This document shows, piece by piece, positions 53,679 to 64,000 of a stretch of 64,000 nt of DNA. How positions within the stretch are numbered: position 1 is the first letter of the stretch; every line of letters begins with the position of its first letter. The translations under genes and the position numbers were made by a program. A model generated the notes under the pieces. It was given only the letters and a program-made list of their open reading frames with translations, had not been told where the DNA came from and ran no database searches. Where the stretch lies: NCBI GenBank assembly GCA_009829735.1, contig CM020620.1:20124020-20188019 (forward strand), written 5' to 3'. This DNA comes from Pyropia yezoensis (Eukaryota; Rhodophyta; Bangiophyceae; Bangiales; Bangiaceae).

Positions 53679-55396
53679 CAAGGCCCCTCCTCAGAAGCAC
53701 GCTCGAGTCGGATTGTGTCAGTGCTGGTAGGGAGAAACTACCAGGTCGCAGCTCGACTCTGGCTGCAGGATGGATATGAGTTTACCTCTCGTGTCATAGT
53801 CGACACAGGCTCTGCTGCCTCTCTCATCAGGCAAGACTTATTGCTAGAGGAGACGGATGTGAGTCCCGCCGACTCACCCGAGTGGCGTATGTTTGATGTC
53901 AATGGGGGACTCCTCCCCATTGTTGGGTCTATTGCATTGACTGTTTGCATTGGGTTCCACCAGACTCAGGTGAACTTTGGAGTAGTCTCCAATATGTCGG
54001 TCCCCGTACTCCTGGGAACTGACTATCTGGACTTCCATATCCCGGCCGTCTGTGGACCGGAAGGGATAATCCGAATGCGTAATGGAGAGACTGTCCCCAT
54101 ATTGCGTAAAGGGAGGACTCTTTCCCCTAAGACTCATCAACTAAGGGAAAACTCTCCCAAGGGTGGAGGCACGACGACCCATGTACGAGTATGTAAGGGT
54201 ACGGTAGTCCCTCCCCGATCAAGGACCTTTGTGCAAGTATGCACACGGTTTCGAGGGAATGGACTCGTTTCCCCCCTGGATCGAGTCTATTACACTCACC
54301 AAGTGCAAGTTGCATGGGGCCCCATGACTTGTGGGGATGACCAAGCTTGGTGGGTGGAGGTCCTCAACCAGTCGGAGGATCCTCGACGACTCCCCGGAGG
54401 CATGAAGATCGCGTCGATCTCTACCTTTGAGGGTAATGTCGTTGCTGTGACTCAACAGCAATGGAAGGATATTGGAACGGCAGACTCTGCCGACCAATCG
54501 AGTTCATCGACGGCTAAGTCGCCGACGGTACATCGGGAAAACATCCCGGAGTGTTTACATAAACGACTGGATGAGTTAATCCCGAAGCATCACAAGTTGT
54601 GGAATGGTGACCTTGGGCTCATCAAGGCCACGGAACACAGAATCGTGTTGAAGCCAGGGGCTAGGCCAGTTCGCCTGAGTCCCTACCGCATGGGACCAGA
54701 CTCACGGAAACTCACCCGAGAGCAGGTCCAACGGATGCAAGACATGGGTGTCATTGAGCCTTGCTCAAGTGAGTGGGCCAGCCCCATAGTCTTGGTGCCC
54801 AAGTCAGACGGCACGATGCGGTTCTGCATCGAATATCGTAAGCTAAACGAACGGACGGTAAGAGATAGTTACCCCTTACCCCGGATGGACGATTGCCTCG
54901 ACTCACTCGGTGAGGCACAGTACTTTTCTAAGTTGGAATGCAACGCGGGGTTCTGGCACATGCCCATCCGCAAGGAGGACAGACACTTGACCACCTTCAC
55001 GTGCCACTGTTGAGTTTATCAGTGTACGCGGCTCCCTTTCGGGCTTTGCAATGCACCTGAGACTTTCCAGCAGTCTATTGACTTGATACTTGCCGGAGTC
55101 AAGTGGCAGATCGCCCTGGTGTATCTAGACGATATCATTGTGTTCTCCGTGCCTGCCAAAGAGCACCTGTCCCACTTGCACAGAGTGTTTACCCTGTTGG
55201 GTGAAGCAGGAGTAACACTCAAACCTGCGAAGTGTCACCTCTTTAGTAATGAGGTGGAGTACCTCGGCCATATAGTCCGGCCAAGTCGCATTTTGGTCAA
55301 TGAGAAGAACCTCAGGGCCATCCGTCGGGCGAAGTTCCCCCAGACGCAGACACAACTCAGGAGCTTCCTGGGTATGTGTAACGTTGAAGCACAATA
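53679..55396 (+). pseudogene. Family C protease and reverse transcriptase, truncated
   Basis: The protease has VIVDTGSAASLIR. A linker follows, then RT with ASPIVLVPKSDGTMRFCIEY, a TGA at 55012, and RLPFGLCNAPETF, LVYLDDIIVFS and NEVEYLGHIVRP. It ends abruptly at FLGMCNV, where related copies continue; RNase H and integrase are absent. Incapable of independent transposition. Confidence 0.87.
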
Positions 55397-55453
55397 GGGA
55401 TCCGTCGCACGTCCACTCTCAGGGAACACACACCAGGGGGGATCGGCACCAAC

Positions 55454-55838
55454 GTCACCGGAAGGCCAAGGTTGCTGTCCTTGGAGCGCAAGCCACGGGA
55501 CCAAGATGGGAGCCCAAATGGGAGGGGTTTGTTGTTCTACCATGGCCGGCGGTGGATTCGCCGCCGGCCCCCTCGTTATAAACCCTCGGAGATACCACTA
55601 ACTACCCTCCACCCCAAGATGCAAGTCCCTCTGGTCATGCGTAACTCGCAGATACCGTGACCAGTGCGGACTCCCAAATTGAAGGTTGCGGGATAGAAGT
55701 AGCCCCCCTAAATTAGGGTCGCAATACGGTCATCCATATTGCTACGTATCTCCCCCTTAGATTCGGTCCGTCCTCGGGCCGATCCGCATTCGTTTTCCAA
55801 ATGTAAGTTGTCACGCGACCGTTTACCAGTCGGGTGGG
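55454..55838 (+). repeat. Family C LTR fragment
   Basis: Matches 50549-50905 in the same orientation, including GGGGTTTGTTGTTCT and GTTATAAACCCTCGGAGA. It is cut at 55838 by the family A element, so the remainder should lie beyond that element, outside the window. Confidence 0.8.
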
Positions 55839-56307
55839 TGTGGCAAAAACCACATGCACACACGGCACCCAAGTTGGGGCGGTGTGCAAGGGCTGCCTCC
55901 CGTGCCGGGGGAACCGGAAGAAGTGCAAGTCGCACACACTCTGTCCCTGTTGTGGGGCAAACCCCCCACGGACAAACAAGAGGATGGTGTGTGGTCCAAC
56001 AGTTTCTTGGTCGGGACGGGGACGCAGGGCCAAGCCCCGCTGTCCCTCCCCTTATCCCCCCAGGGTCCACTCAGAATCTCGCCACTTAGAATCTCCCACC
56101 CCAGCACCTGCCCACCGGGCCACACGAAAATTCAAGACGATAAATGCAGAAAACCCTCGAATCCAAGTTGGATTTACTACTAAGCTAACTATCCCACACT
56201 TAGGGAATATGGACCCAAATGCAGGGGGAGGAACGGATCAGGCTAGTGGCCTGCCGCCCCTTGCATGGCACGTGTTGCCCCCCTACCTGGGGGTCGATAC
56301 TGCCACA
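55839..56307 (-). repeat. Family A LTR, copy 4 (3' LTR)
   Basis: 469 bp. On the plus strand it reads TGTGGCAAAAACC to GATACTGCCACA, the reverse complement of copies 2 and 3, with the 7-bp terminal inverted repeat intact. Confidence 0.92.
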
Positions 56308-56645
56308 CTCCCCTCTCCTCAGTTCCGACCGACCCGGTCGGCCCTGTGAGGGGGTGCGTAAACGCACGTCTCGGCGTTGGGGGCGCGACTTGCTGTCCCC
56401 CATCGAGTACGTAACACGGATGTGGAGGCGGTCACGTTGACCGCCCCTCTCCTCAAGCTTGCCCACTCGGCAGCTTGCTCTCCTCAGGTCACACTTCACC
56501 ATCACCACCACCTCCCCTTTACCTTCCACTGGGCCGCCCCACGCTGGGGAGGCCACCCGTATACCCACGATCCGAGTCCCCCTCAACTCGAGGCGGGTCT
56601 CGTGCCGCGATAGCCAGAGCGTCTCTCCCCAACTTGGGGAGAGCC

Positions 56646-58112
56646 ATGGCGACCCCGGGAGTGGAGACGGACTCTCTAGATGAGCGTATGGAGGACACCA
56701 CCTACGGTGCAGCACCCGCCGGGACTTCCGGCGGGGGCTCCGCGATCGCTCCGGGGGAGGGGACTCCCGCGTCACCCGGCTTTGGGTTGACGGCGGGGTC
56801 TCCCCCGGAGGCGGGACAAGTTGTCCCGCGTGAGGCCTTGGGGCGGTGGTTTTACCCCGCTTGGCCTCTCTATGAGGAGGGGTTGACTGTTCTTCGCTGT
56901 GGCCGACTTGGCGCAGCGATGGGCCGGGTATGGGACCGCCTACGGGAGAAGTATCCCCGTAGGGTCGGGTTCCCTGCCGGCTTCAGGACGGACCAGTTTG
57001 CCTTCCTGGACGATGAGGAGGTTGAGGACGTTCAGCGTGCCAAGGCCATGGTGGACCGCGGGGGAGCTATCCCGGGTCCCGGCGACTTGCCGACCTTTAC
57101 TTGGGACGCGGTGGCAACTCGCCCCCCGTACCTCCACGAGGCCGATCCGCACACTCATCACTTTGATGTGCGGATGGAGAAAGACTTCCGGCGAGGTCCC
57201 TACTTGGTGACCTCGGCTCAACTTGAGTTTCCTCAACAGTCTGCTGCCAGCAAGGAGCAGTACTATCCGAAGAAGCCCGAGTGGTGGCCTCAAGTAGAGG
57301 TCCCCTACGGGTTCCCGGCGTTGCTGCCACGGTTGCTTGACCACTTCGGCTCCGTCATGTTGATGGCTGGCCCTGATCACCTGGTGTGGGCCATGTTGGC
57401 CACCCAGTGGCTCCTCGAGGTCATGTCGACCTGGGTGTCTTGTGTTCAGCGGCGGGGGATGCTCTGGCATCTCCCCCTCCGGCTCATCCAAGGTTTGGAA
57501 CAGCTCACCCCTCAGCTAGTTGCTGAGGGGTGCTCATCAGGACAACTCACCCTACTTGAGGAGATGCTCCGGCTCCATAAGTTCATCGAGTGGGAGAGCA
57601 TTGAGCACAAGTTGCGCCGCCCCACTCGTGGGCCCAAGGACGATGGCGCACTTCGCCAGTTCGTGTGGGTCGCTCGTGAACTTCACGACGGCCGTGTGGT
57701 CCTACGAGAGGGGTTGGGCATCGGGGACTACCCGTATGCCCCGGGGGTGGATCGCCACACAGCGCCACCCCCGGACAAGCCCATAGTTATGGCTGTGCCC
57801 TCATATGATGACCATATGACTCAACCTACTGCGGGGGCCCCAAGTCGGGGTCGCAGTTATACCCGGGTACCGCCACCTCGGCGTGCCCCTCCGCTTCCTT
57901 CTGTTCCTTTTCAGCCTCACGGGAACATCCCGATCAGCGTGGCCGTGGAGTCATCCACCCCGGTGTCCCCCAACTTGGGGGCCACCCTCCTGACGGTATA
58001 CCCCAAGTTGGTGTTGCCGCCCACGCCTCTAACCTCAGAGATGATGATCACCACGTTGGTGCGCACGTATCGTCCTTGGCTTTGTAGCCGAACCAACGCA
58101 CTCTCAACATGA
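56646..58112 (+). CDS. Antisense ORF of family A retrotransposon, unknown function
   Basis: 488 residues from ATG 56646, transcribed opposite to gag-pol, starting 339 bp inside the 3' LTR. The frame is open upstream to 56475 without ATG. The ATG is conserved in the copy at 8523-9955 (SLPNLGR then Met). The N-terminus is Ser/Gly/Pro-rich. The centre has normal globular composition: FRTDQFAFLDDEEVEDVQRA, FGFPALLPRLLDHFG-like and HLVWAMLATQWLLEVMSTW, then LLEEMLRLHKFIEWESIEHK and LREGLGIGDYPYAPGVDRH. No family recognised. Its last 22 codons overlap the 3' end of pol tail-to-tail, apparently because a deletion removed the basic C-terminal tail seen in the other copy. An antisense promoter near or in the LTR is inferred. 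Confidence 0.7.
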   Translation: MATPGVETDSLDERMEDTTYGAAPAGTSGGGSAIAPGEGTPASPGFGLTAGSPPEAGQVVPREALGRWFYPAWPLYEEGLTVLRCGRLGAAMGRVWDRLREKYPRRVGFPAGFRTDQFAFLDDEEVEDVQRAKAMVDRGGAIPGPGDLPTFTWDAVATRPPYLHEADPHTHHFDVRMEKDFRRGPYLVTSAQLEFPQQSAASKEQYYPKKPEWWPQVEVPYGFPALLPRLLDHFGSVMLMAGPDHLVWAMLATQWLLEVMSTWVSCVQRRGMLWHLPLRLIQGLEQLTPQLVAEGCSSGQLTLLEEMLRLHKFIEWESIEHKLRRPTRGPKDDGALRQFVWVARELHDGRVVLREGLGIGDYPYAPGVDRHTAPPPDKPIVMAVPSYDDHMTQPTAGAPSRGRSYTRVPPPRRAPPLPSVPFQPHGNIPISVAVESSTPVSPNLGATLLTVYPKLVLPPTPLTSEMMITTLVRTYRPWLCSRTNALST

Positions 58113-61100
58113 GGCGGTCAGTGTCTTTATCCCATCCGTGGTCGATGAACGTATCGAACACGTACTCCTGCGGGCCCTGTTTGGCCGCAGGCAGTGAGGG
58201 GAGGCGCCACGCTTCCAAAGCACGCGCCCAAGCTGGCTCGCCTGCAGGTGGTGGTGCAACTTTGACCACGTCCTGTCCGTTCACTGTGCGGACCCCATCG
58301 TCACTTTCGATGGTGAAGCGCCGCCCATCAGTACGAAGGACCTGGTACGGCCCCTTCGTCTCGAATACCAGCTTACCCCCAGTTGGGGTGTGCGAGTGTA
58401 CCAGCACCCAGTCACCCTGCTCGGGGACGTGCTTAGCATTGCGCACTTTTTTGTCAAAGGTACGCTTGTAGCGCTTTTGTGCTTTGTCCATCTCAGCCCT
58501 GACTTTAGGGATGAGGTTTTCAAGCCTAGCAGCGAACTCCGCCTTACTCTCAGTAGGAGAAGGCGTACTGCCACCATCCTCCCTAGTTGGGAGCGACCGC
58601 CGCACGGCAATAGACCGCACACGACGGGGGGTCACAAAAGCGAGGGGTACTTCCCCGGTAGATGAGTGAACCTGCGAATTGTAGGCGGTAGTAAGAATAG
58701 AAATGTATTGGTCCCACGTCTTCACGTGCTCACTCACATAGTGGCGCAGCTGCCTAACAATAGTTTTGTTGAAGCGCTCCACCTGCCCATTAGTTTGTGG
58801 GTGGTAGGGGGTGACATAGTTTGCCTTAGCCCCCAACATATCCAGCACTCCCTGAAACAGTACAGACGCAAATTGCGGTCCATTGTCCGATAGTGTACTA
58901 TCCGGGATGCCATAGGCGGCAACCCAGTGATCTAGGAAGGCTGACACGACCGACATGGCCGTGATCTCTGCCAGTGGGATCGCTCGCGTAAGTTTCGTGA
59001 AGCGGTCACAGATGACCAGGAGGTACTGGTTGCCCTCCTCGGTCATTGGCAGTGGCCCAAGGATGTCCATCGCCAACGCGGCGAAGGGCTCCTTGGCCGG
59101 GAACAAGAGCATAGCCGTACTAGGCCGCCGTTCCATCAGACGGTTCTGTGCACAACTTGTGCAGGCAGCCACCCAACTGTAGATGTCCACCACCATGGAC
59201 GGCCAGTAGTACCTGGTCCTCAGGGTCTGGTACAGTTTACTAGACCCCAGGTGTCCACCCGTGGGAGCGTTGTGCTCCCTCTCAAGGATACTGTCCTTGA
59301 GGGATGCGGGGACGACAAGTTGTTCAGCCCCTTGGAATACCCCCCTCCTCATGAGGAGGCCATCGTCTCCCAGAAAGAAACGCGTCTCCACCACTGTATC
59401 CAGTGTATCCCTCTGCGACTTGCAGAAGGGGTCCTCGGCCTGGGCCTTCACCACCTCGTCCAGGGACAGGGGCAAGTACTTCTTGTTCCCTGGCGCCTCG
59501 GGGTTCAACGCCTGACCCGAGCGCGTGACTACCCCCACGATGGGGATGTCCTCATCGACTGGGTTAGTGTCCAGCCCCTCGGTAGGTACCCGAGAGAGGC
59601 CGTCGGCAAGGGCATGTTGCCTGCCAGGTCGGTACTCAATGTCAAAATTGAAGGGTGCCAGTCGCACCCTCCACCGATTGAGACGAGTGTTCGTACAGTC
59701 CGTCTTAAAGATGAACTGCAACGCGCGGTCGTCACAGCGGATGAGGAACTTCTCACCCTCTAGGTAGTGACGAAGTGACGTCACCGCCCACACCACTGCG
59801 AGTCCTTCCAACTCGGTGACTCCGTAGTTCTTCTCGGCCGAGTTCAGCCCCTTACTGAAGTATCCCACCGGCATGTACTCCTTGTCCGGCTGCTGCTGAA
59901 GCAACACACAACCAAGTTGGTCGTAGCTAGCGTCCACATCCAGGATGTAGTGGCCTCCCAACCTGGGAATAACTAGGATAGGGGGCTTCAGCAGAAGGTC
60001 CCGAAGAGTCTCAAAGGATTCCTGCTCCACCCGACTTGGGGGAGGCAGGTTCTTCGGTAGCGTTGAGCTCACTAGCTCATTCAACGGCTTCGCCACCTTG
60101 GCGAAGCCCTTGGTGAAACGTCGGTACACGTTGCACATCCCGAGGAAGCTCCTCATCAGGGTCTGGGTCCGGGGGTACTGAGCGTTACGAATGGCCCTCA
60201 AGTTCTTCTCGTTAACACTGAGACGCCCCGGACGGACAACAAGTCCCAAGTACTCCACCTCTTGAGTGAAGAGGTGGCACTTACTCGCCTTCAGTGACAC
60301 ACCGGCGTCAGCAAGTAGCTTGAACACCTGGCCAAGATGGCCAATGTGTTCCTCCGGACTTCGGGAGAACACAATGATATCGTCTAGGTACACAAGACAG
60401 ATCTGCCACCGTACTCCGGCCAGAATCATGTCTATAGCGCGCTGGAATGTTGCCGGTGCGTTACACAGACCAAACGGTAGACGCTTGCACTGGTAGGTAC
60501 CACAGTGACAGGTAAAGGTAGTTTTATGCCTGTCCTCCGGGGCAATGGGAATTTGCCAGTACCCCGCGTTACAGTCCAGGGTAGAGAACACGTTTGCCTC
60601 CCCCAGAGAGTCCAGACAGTCGTCCACCCTAGGTAGGGGATAACTGTCCTTCACCGTGCTCTCGTTGAGCTTACGGTAGTCGATACAAAACCGGGGGGTC
60701 CCATCAACTTTGGGGACGATAACCACCGGACTCGCCCACTCGGCGTTGCTGGCCTCGATCACATCGAGGGCCTCCATGCGAGCAACTTGCTCCTTAACGA
60801 GGGCCCTTGAACGAGGTCCTCCCCTTTACGGTTGTTGGCGTATACGGGGTGCACCGGGCTTCAACTCGATCCGGTGTTGGATGGCTCTCATGAGTCCCAA
60901 TTGACCATCCCACAACTTGTGATATTGGTCCAAGAGGCGTTCAACTTGAACCCTCAACCTGGGGGGGACACCCTCCATGTTCACATGGGGCCGAGGAGAG
61001 GCGGCCGACTTGGCTTGATGCTTCTCCTTTCCGGACTTCGAGTCGCTACTTGCGCCCGCGTTGAGGGTGACCGCTACTACCGGTCCCTCGTGTTGGTCGA

Positions 61101-61887
61101 TATAGCCGAACTTGGCTCCCGACTTGAAGTACTGGGGCGACGAGCTCAGGTTCATCACCTGTATCCTCGACGGGACTCCGGCTTTGGAGTCCATCGTGCC
61201 AAGGGCAACATGCACTTGGTGCTTGCGAGCAAGACGGGGGTGAGGGTGCACCAACCCGTTCCCCGTATAATCAGTTACAACGTCAACGTGCGCCACCGAG
61301 TTGGGGGGCAACGTGACTTTACGGGCTAGACGCAGGGTAGCAGTAAACCCTTCCCTCACAGAGCAAACAGGCTTCGACTGTGAAACTGTCACAGGAGCCA
61401 CAGACTTTCCCTTACCAAGGATGGGGATAGTCTCCCCATTCATCAACTTGACCCAGTACTCAGGGCCACAAATCAAAGGCACTTGTGTAACAACATAAGG
61501 GGTACCCAGAAGCAGGGGTACCGATATATTCTCAACTACACCATAGGTCACGTCGACCTCATGGGTCCCCAACCTAGTTGGTAGGGTCACGGCACCAACG
61601 ATGGGAAGTACCCCACCATTGATGTCAATCATATGGTCAGCTTTGGACCTCCAGCGTTGGAGCTTCACCTCCTTTGGTAATAGCGACTTGCGTATCAAGG
61701 AGGCTCCTGACCCGGTATCAAGTACGATACGGGCACAACAGGCGCGGCCGGGGGCAAGTTGCACCCGTCCAGCCACCTGGAAGTTCTCACCCGTCAGCAG
61801 CGCGATGACCCGACGTGGGTTTACGTTCTTGGGGAGTCCTACCCGAGGTAAGCGGACTCCCTTAGGTCGCCACAGTATCCGGCACGG
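58048..61887 (-). pseudogene. Family A pol: protease, RT, RNase H, integrase, chromodomain, one in-frame stop
   Basis: Open from about 61887 with no ATG, so expression from gag by frameshift or another route is presumed. The protease has IVLDTGSGASLIR. TAA at 60826 falls where family C has Tyr (SPYRMGP); otherwise the frame is open to 58048. Numbering from Met at 60777: RT with LVYLDDIIVFS near 130; RNase H from about 279 (ILDVDASYDQLG); integrase zinc region near 500 (HNAPTGGHLG, CTSCAQN); catalytic D, D and E near 570 (MDILGP), 631 (SDNGPQF) and 665 (GQVERFN); GPY near 810; and a chromodomain near 875-909 (FIDHGWDKDTDRLMLRVRWF) whose end is lost in a deletion. Typical chromovirus order. Confidence 0.9.
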
Positions 61888-61955
61888 TTAGTTCGTCCTC
61901 CTGGCCCACTTGGCCGAGGCTGCCGTTGTGAGCTTCGGACGACCAGCCCCAACGG

Positions 61956-63902
61956 TCATTCGTTTCCCGCCGACTTGGCGTCCGAATCTGAGGGCGGGGA
62001 GGAAGACGACGAGTCCGAAGACGACGTGTCTGCCTCCTCTGCCGAAGGTGTGGCGACCGCGACGACCGGTCGAGACCCACCCTCGCGGCGTGAACGTACT
62101 TCGTTCGTAGCCGACTTCTTACTCGCATTCCTAACAAGTTGTTCGATGCGTTTACTCAACTTGGGGCAATCATATGCCCAGTGTCCATCGGAGTTGCAGT
62201 TCCAACACCGATGGTCTGTTCCGGGAGGGGTCTTCCCAACTGGGGAAGACGAAGGGATGCCCTGGGAAGTTCCCACGGCAGCTACCACCCTCTCATTGCG
62301 GATTCGGCGTGCCTCTCTCAACTCTCTGGCCTGGCGCGCCTCCTCCCGTTCCTTGGCCAACTCGGCCTGACGCTCCTGGCGTTGTTCCTCCCGCAACTTG
62401 CGGTTGGCCTCGCCTCTGCGATAGGCGAACCTAGCCAACTCGGCCAGGGTCGCCCGGGCAGTGTTATGCTCCCGGGTCTCAATCCGGACTGACCAATGGA
62501 GTCCCTCCACAAACCGACTCTTCACCACAGCTTGTGGATGAAGAAACCCACAAAGATTGTTGAGCTTACGGACTCGCTCCGCAAAGGACAACTCGTCCTC
62601 CGCCTCTTCCTGATGGGCTTGCGTAAACTCCTCGACTTGAGAAGCCAACGCTGCCTCATCAACCATGGCTCTCAACAACCAGTTGACGAGCTCCAAATAG
62701 GACGTCACCTCCCCAGCGCCTCCACTTGAGGAGCTGGGCATGACGGACATAAGTTCTGTCCGTAGGTCGCCCTTCGTAAACTCCTGTAGCATGTAAATAG
62801 CCATGCCTTCACTTATGGCATTGTCGTCACAGGCTTTTGTGAAACGACGTAGGAACTCAAAGACACGGAGGGGGGGAGTTCCGTCCCACTCCGCTTTGTG
62901 CCCAAAAGAAAGAAGTGCATTCTTCTTGGCACGGCCCATGGCTCGGGCCTGGTCAGGACCATACACCACCGACTTGTTGTGGAGGGCGTAGGTCTCACAG
63001 TCAAAGATCCTCTGGTAGACCGGGTTGGCTACCTGGATCTTTGGCGGCACCTCACGTTGAGGGAACAGCCGCTGTGGCACTGGGGTAAGTTCACCCTCAG
63101 TGCCTGTAGTCCGGCGCGGCGCGCTTGGTGTAGCCGCCGGCGTTTCCGGGGGGAACTCCCCCATGAAGGGCGTACGCCCCACCGAGTATGGTGTGGCTCC
63201 CTCGTTGGGAGTCACAGGTGTCGCCCCCAGTTCGGGGCGACCAGAGATAGGCGTAAGGGGGGATTCTCCCTGCGCCTGCGGGCTCGAAAGCCCCAATCCG
63301 GTCTGGACATTAAGGCCATCTGGCAAACTCGCCACAATCTGATTCAGAATAGTATTCGTCATCGTGACCACCAGGTCCGGCAAAGTCTGCCGCAACACAT
63401 TGGTCGCCTCCCGACGGACAGTTTCCGCGAGGAGTGGATTGACGACTCCAGTTGAGTCTCGGTCCGCCTCCGGGAGTCCACCTGAGGGGTAACCACGTCC
63501 CTCAGGGGCCTCAACCGGGGGCATGGGCGCGAGCCCATCGCCGACCAACGGAGGTCCACCGTCCTCAGAAAGCCTAGTTGGCGACGGCTCCAAGCCAAAG
63601 TTGGCTACAACCCGAGTGGAACCCGCGGGGACAGTCCTCACCCCTTGGGACGTTCCCGTTGAGTATACCACACGGTGGCCAGACTTCGGCCCACCCACAT
63701 CAGAAGTGTCACCCGAGTGAACTCCCGACTGAGTCGGGGTGGCCCGTTGCCCGCCCGTACTTCCAGTCCTGCTGGCTTGAGGGACCTCTAGTCCCTCTGC
63801 GACCCCAGGTAAACCCACCTGTGTCTCACCAGTATTCAAAGGCACTGAAGTATGTGCGTCACCCGTGTACTCCCCGGACGTCGGGGGGTCCGAGCTAGCC
63901 AT
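61956..63902 (-). CDS. Family A gag polyprotein with zinc knuckle, intact
   Basis: 648 residues from ATG 63902; the frame is open further upstream but this ATG is shared with copy 1. Disordered Gly/Pro/Thr-rich N-terminus, then the capsid-like core (WDGTPPLRVFEFLRRFTKAC, SYLELVNWLLRAMVDEAALA, LNNLCGFLHPQAVVKSRFVE). A charged coiled coil (REEQRQERQAELAKEREEAR) follows, then CWNCNSDGHWAYDC, a CX2CX4HX4C knuckle, and an acidic Ser-rich tail. Gag forms the particle and binds element RNA. The protease frame lies about 70 bp downstream in another frame, without overlap. Confidence 0.9.
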   Translation of the reverse strand: MASSDPPTSGEYTGDAHTSVPLNTGETQVGLPGVAEGLEVPQASRTGSTGGQRATPTQSGVHSGDTSDVGGPKSGHRVVYSTGTSQGVRTVPAGSTRVVANFGLEPSPTRLSEDGGPPLVGDGLAPMPPVEAPEGRGYPSGGLPEADRDSTGVVNPLLAETVRREATNVLRQTLPDLVVTMTNTILNQIVASLPDGLNVQTGLGLSSPQAQGESPLTPISGRPELGATPVTPNEGATPYSVGRTPFMGEFPPETPAATPSAPRRTTGTEGELTPVPQRLFPQREVPPKIQVANPVYQRIFDCETYALHNKSVVYGPDQARAMGRAKKNALLSFGHKAEWDGTPPLRVFEFLRRFTKACDDNAISEGMAIYMLQEFTKGDLRTELMSVMPSSSSGGAGEVTSYLELVNWLLRAMVDEAALASQVEEFTQAHQEEAEDELSFAERVRKLNNLCGFLHPQAVVKSRFVEGLHWSVRIETREHNTARATLAELARFAYRRGEANRKLREEQRQERQAELAKEREEARQARELREARRIRNERVVAAVGTSQGIPSSSPVGKTPPGTDHRCWNCNSDGHWAYDCPKLSKRIEQLVRNASKKSATNEVRSRREGGSRPVVAVATPSAEEADTSSSDSSSSSPPSDSDAKSAGNE

Positions 63903-64000
63903 GTTGGCTGACGATCCGTATGACACGGTCCAAGACCACCGTTCCTCTGAGACAGAGGGCCCCCTACACCCGGGTGCACCCGGAGGTAAAGTTTACCTCT
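63903..64000 (-). other. Family A leader
   Basis: Reverse complement of the leader following copy 1's primer site, including GAGGTAAACTTTACCTCCGG, which can form a short hairpin (AGGTAAA/TTTACCT). Confidence 0.7.

Larger units (their letters stand above)
55839..64000 (-). mobile_element. Family A chromovirus, nearly complete, continuing past the window
   Basis: Minus orientation: 3' LTR 55839-56307, antisense ORF (plus strand) 56646-58112, pol 61887-58048, gag 63902-61956, and leader to the window end. The last bases correspond to the leader at about 5496-5530 of copy 1, so the 5' LTR should begin about 30 bases outside. It is inserted in a family C LTR. Confidence 0.9.

Overview
The window reads as nuclear DNA of a GC-rich eukaryote. 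It has spliceosomal GT-AG introns (for example 37959-38206), Ty3/gypsy LTR retrotransposons with chromodomains, a TIR DNA transposon with a nested solo LTR, and host-like genes full of Ala, Gly and Pro low-complexity runs. There are no operons and no bacterial-type gene packing. GC-rich coding with few introns would suit an alga, perhaps a bangiophyte red alga, but that is inference; only the eukaryotic assignment is well supported.

Layout: 1-5.0 kb is a minus-strand block with an Ala/Pro-repeat protein and a broken tyrosine recombinase (Crypton-like). 5.0-10.7 kb is a rearranged set of family A LTR elements. 12.2-14.1 kb holds an unrecognised coiled-coil ORF. 14.9-16.8 kb holds a disrupted agmatine deiminase-like gene. 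19.0-22.0 kb encodes a 1009-residue ankyrin protein with a C-terminal RING-like zinc site. 24.59-34.66 kb is a 10-kb DNA transposon with 56-bp terminal inverted repeats; it carries a broken C48 (Ulp1-like) protease gene and a broken KDZ/Zisupton-like transposase gene, and a solo LTR of family B has landed in it. 36.6-39.6 kb encodes a two-exon membrane protein with Cache, VWA and C-type-lectin domains. 40.3-41.5 kb has a MITE and an IS630/Tc1-like transposase pseudogene. From 41.8 kb to the end it is nested LTR retrotransposons: family B (41.8-50.4), family C (about 50.5-55.8) and a nearly complete family A copy on the minus strand (55.8 to beyond the end).

The most unusual signal is a long open frame antisense to gag-pol, lying between the pol 3' end and the 3' LTR, in two different chromovirus families. 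It is 488 aa from its first ATG in the best family A copy. It survives in pieces in a second family A copy that has lost RT, RNase H and integrase, and it is a single frame of about 540 codons with three stops in family B. All three LTR families share nearly the same primer-binding-site start (TGGTGGA).

Most mobile genes here are decayed: nearly every one has in-frame stops or frameshifts. The gene models best supported as intact are the Cache/VWA/CTLD membrane protein, the ankyrin protein, the family A gag at 61956-63902 and the antisense ORF at 56646-58112.
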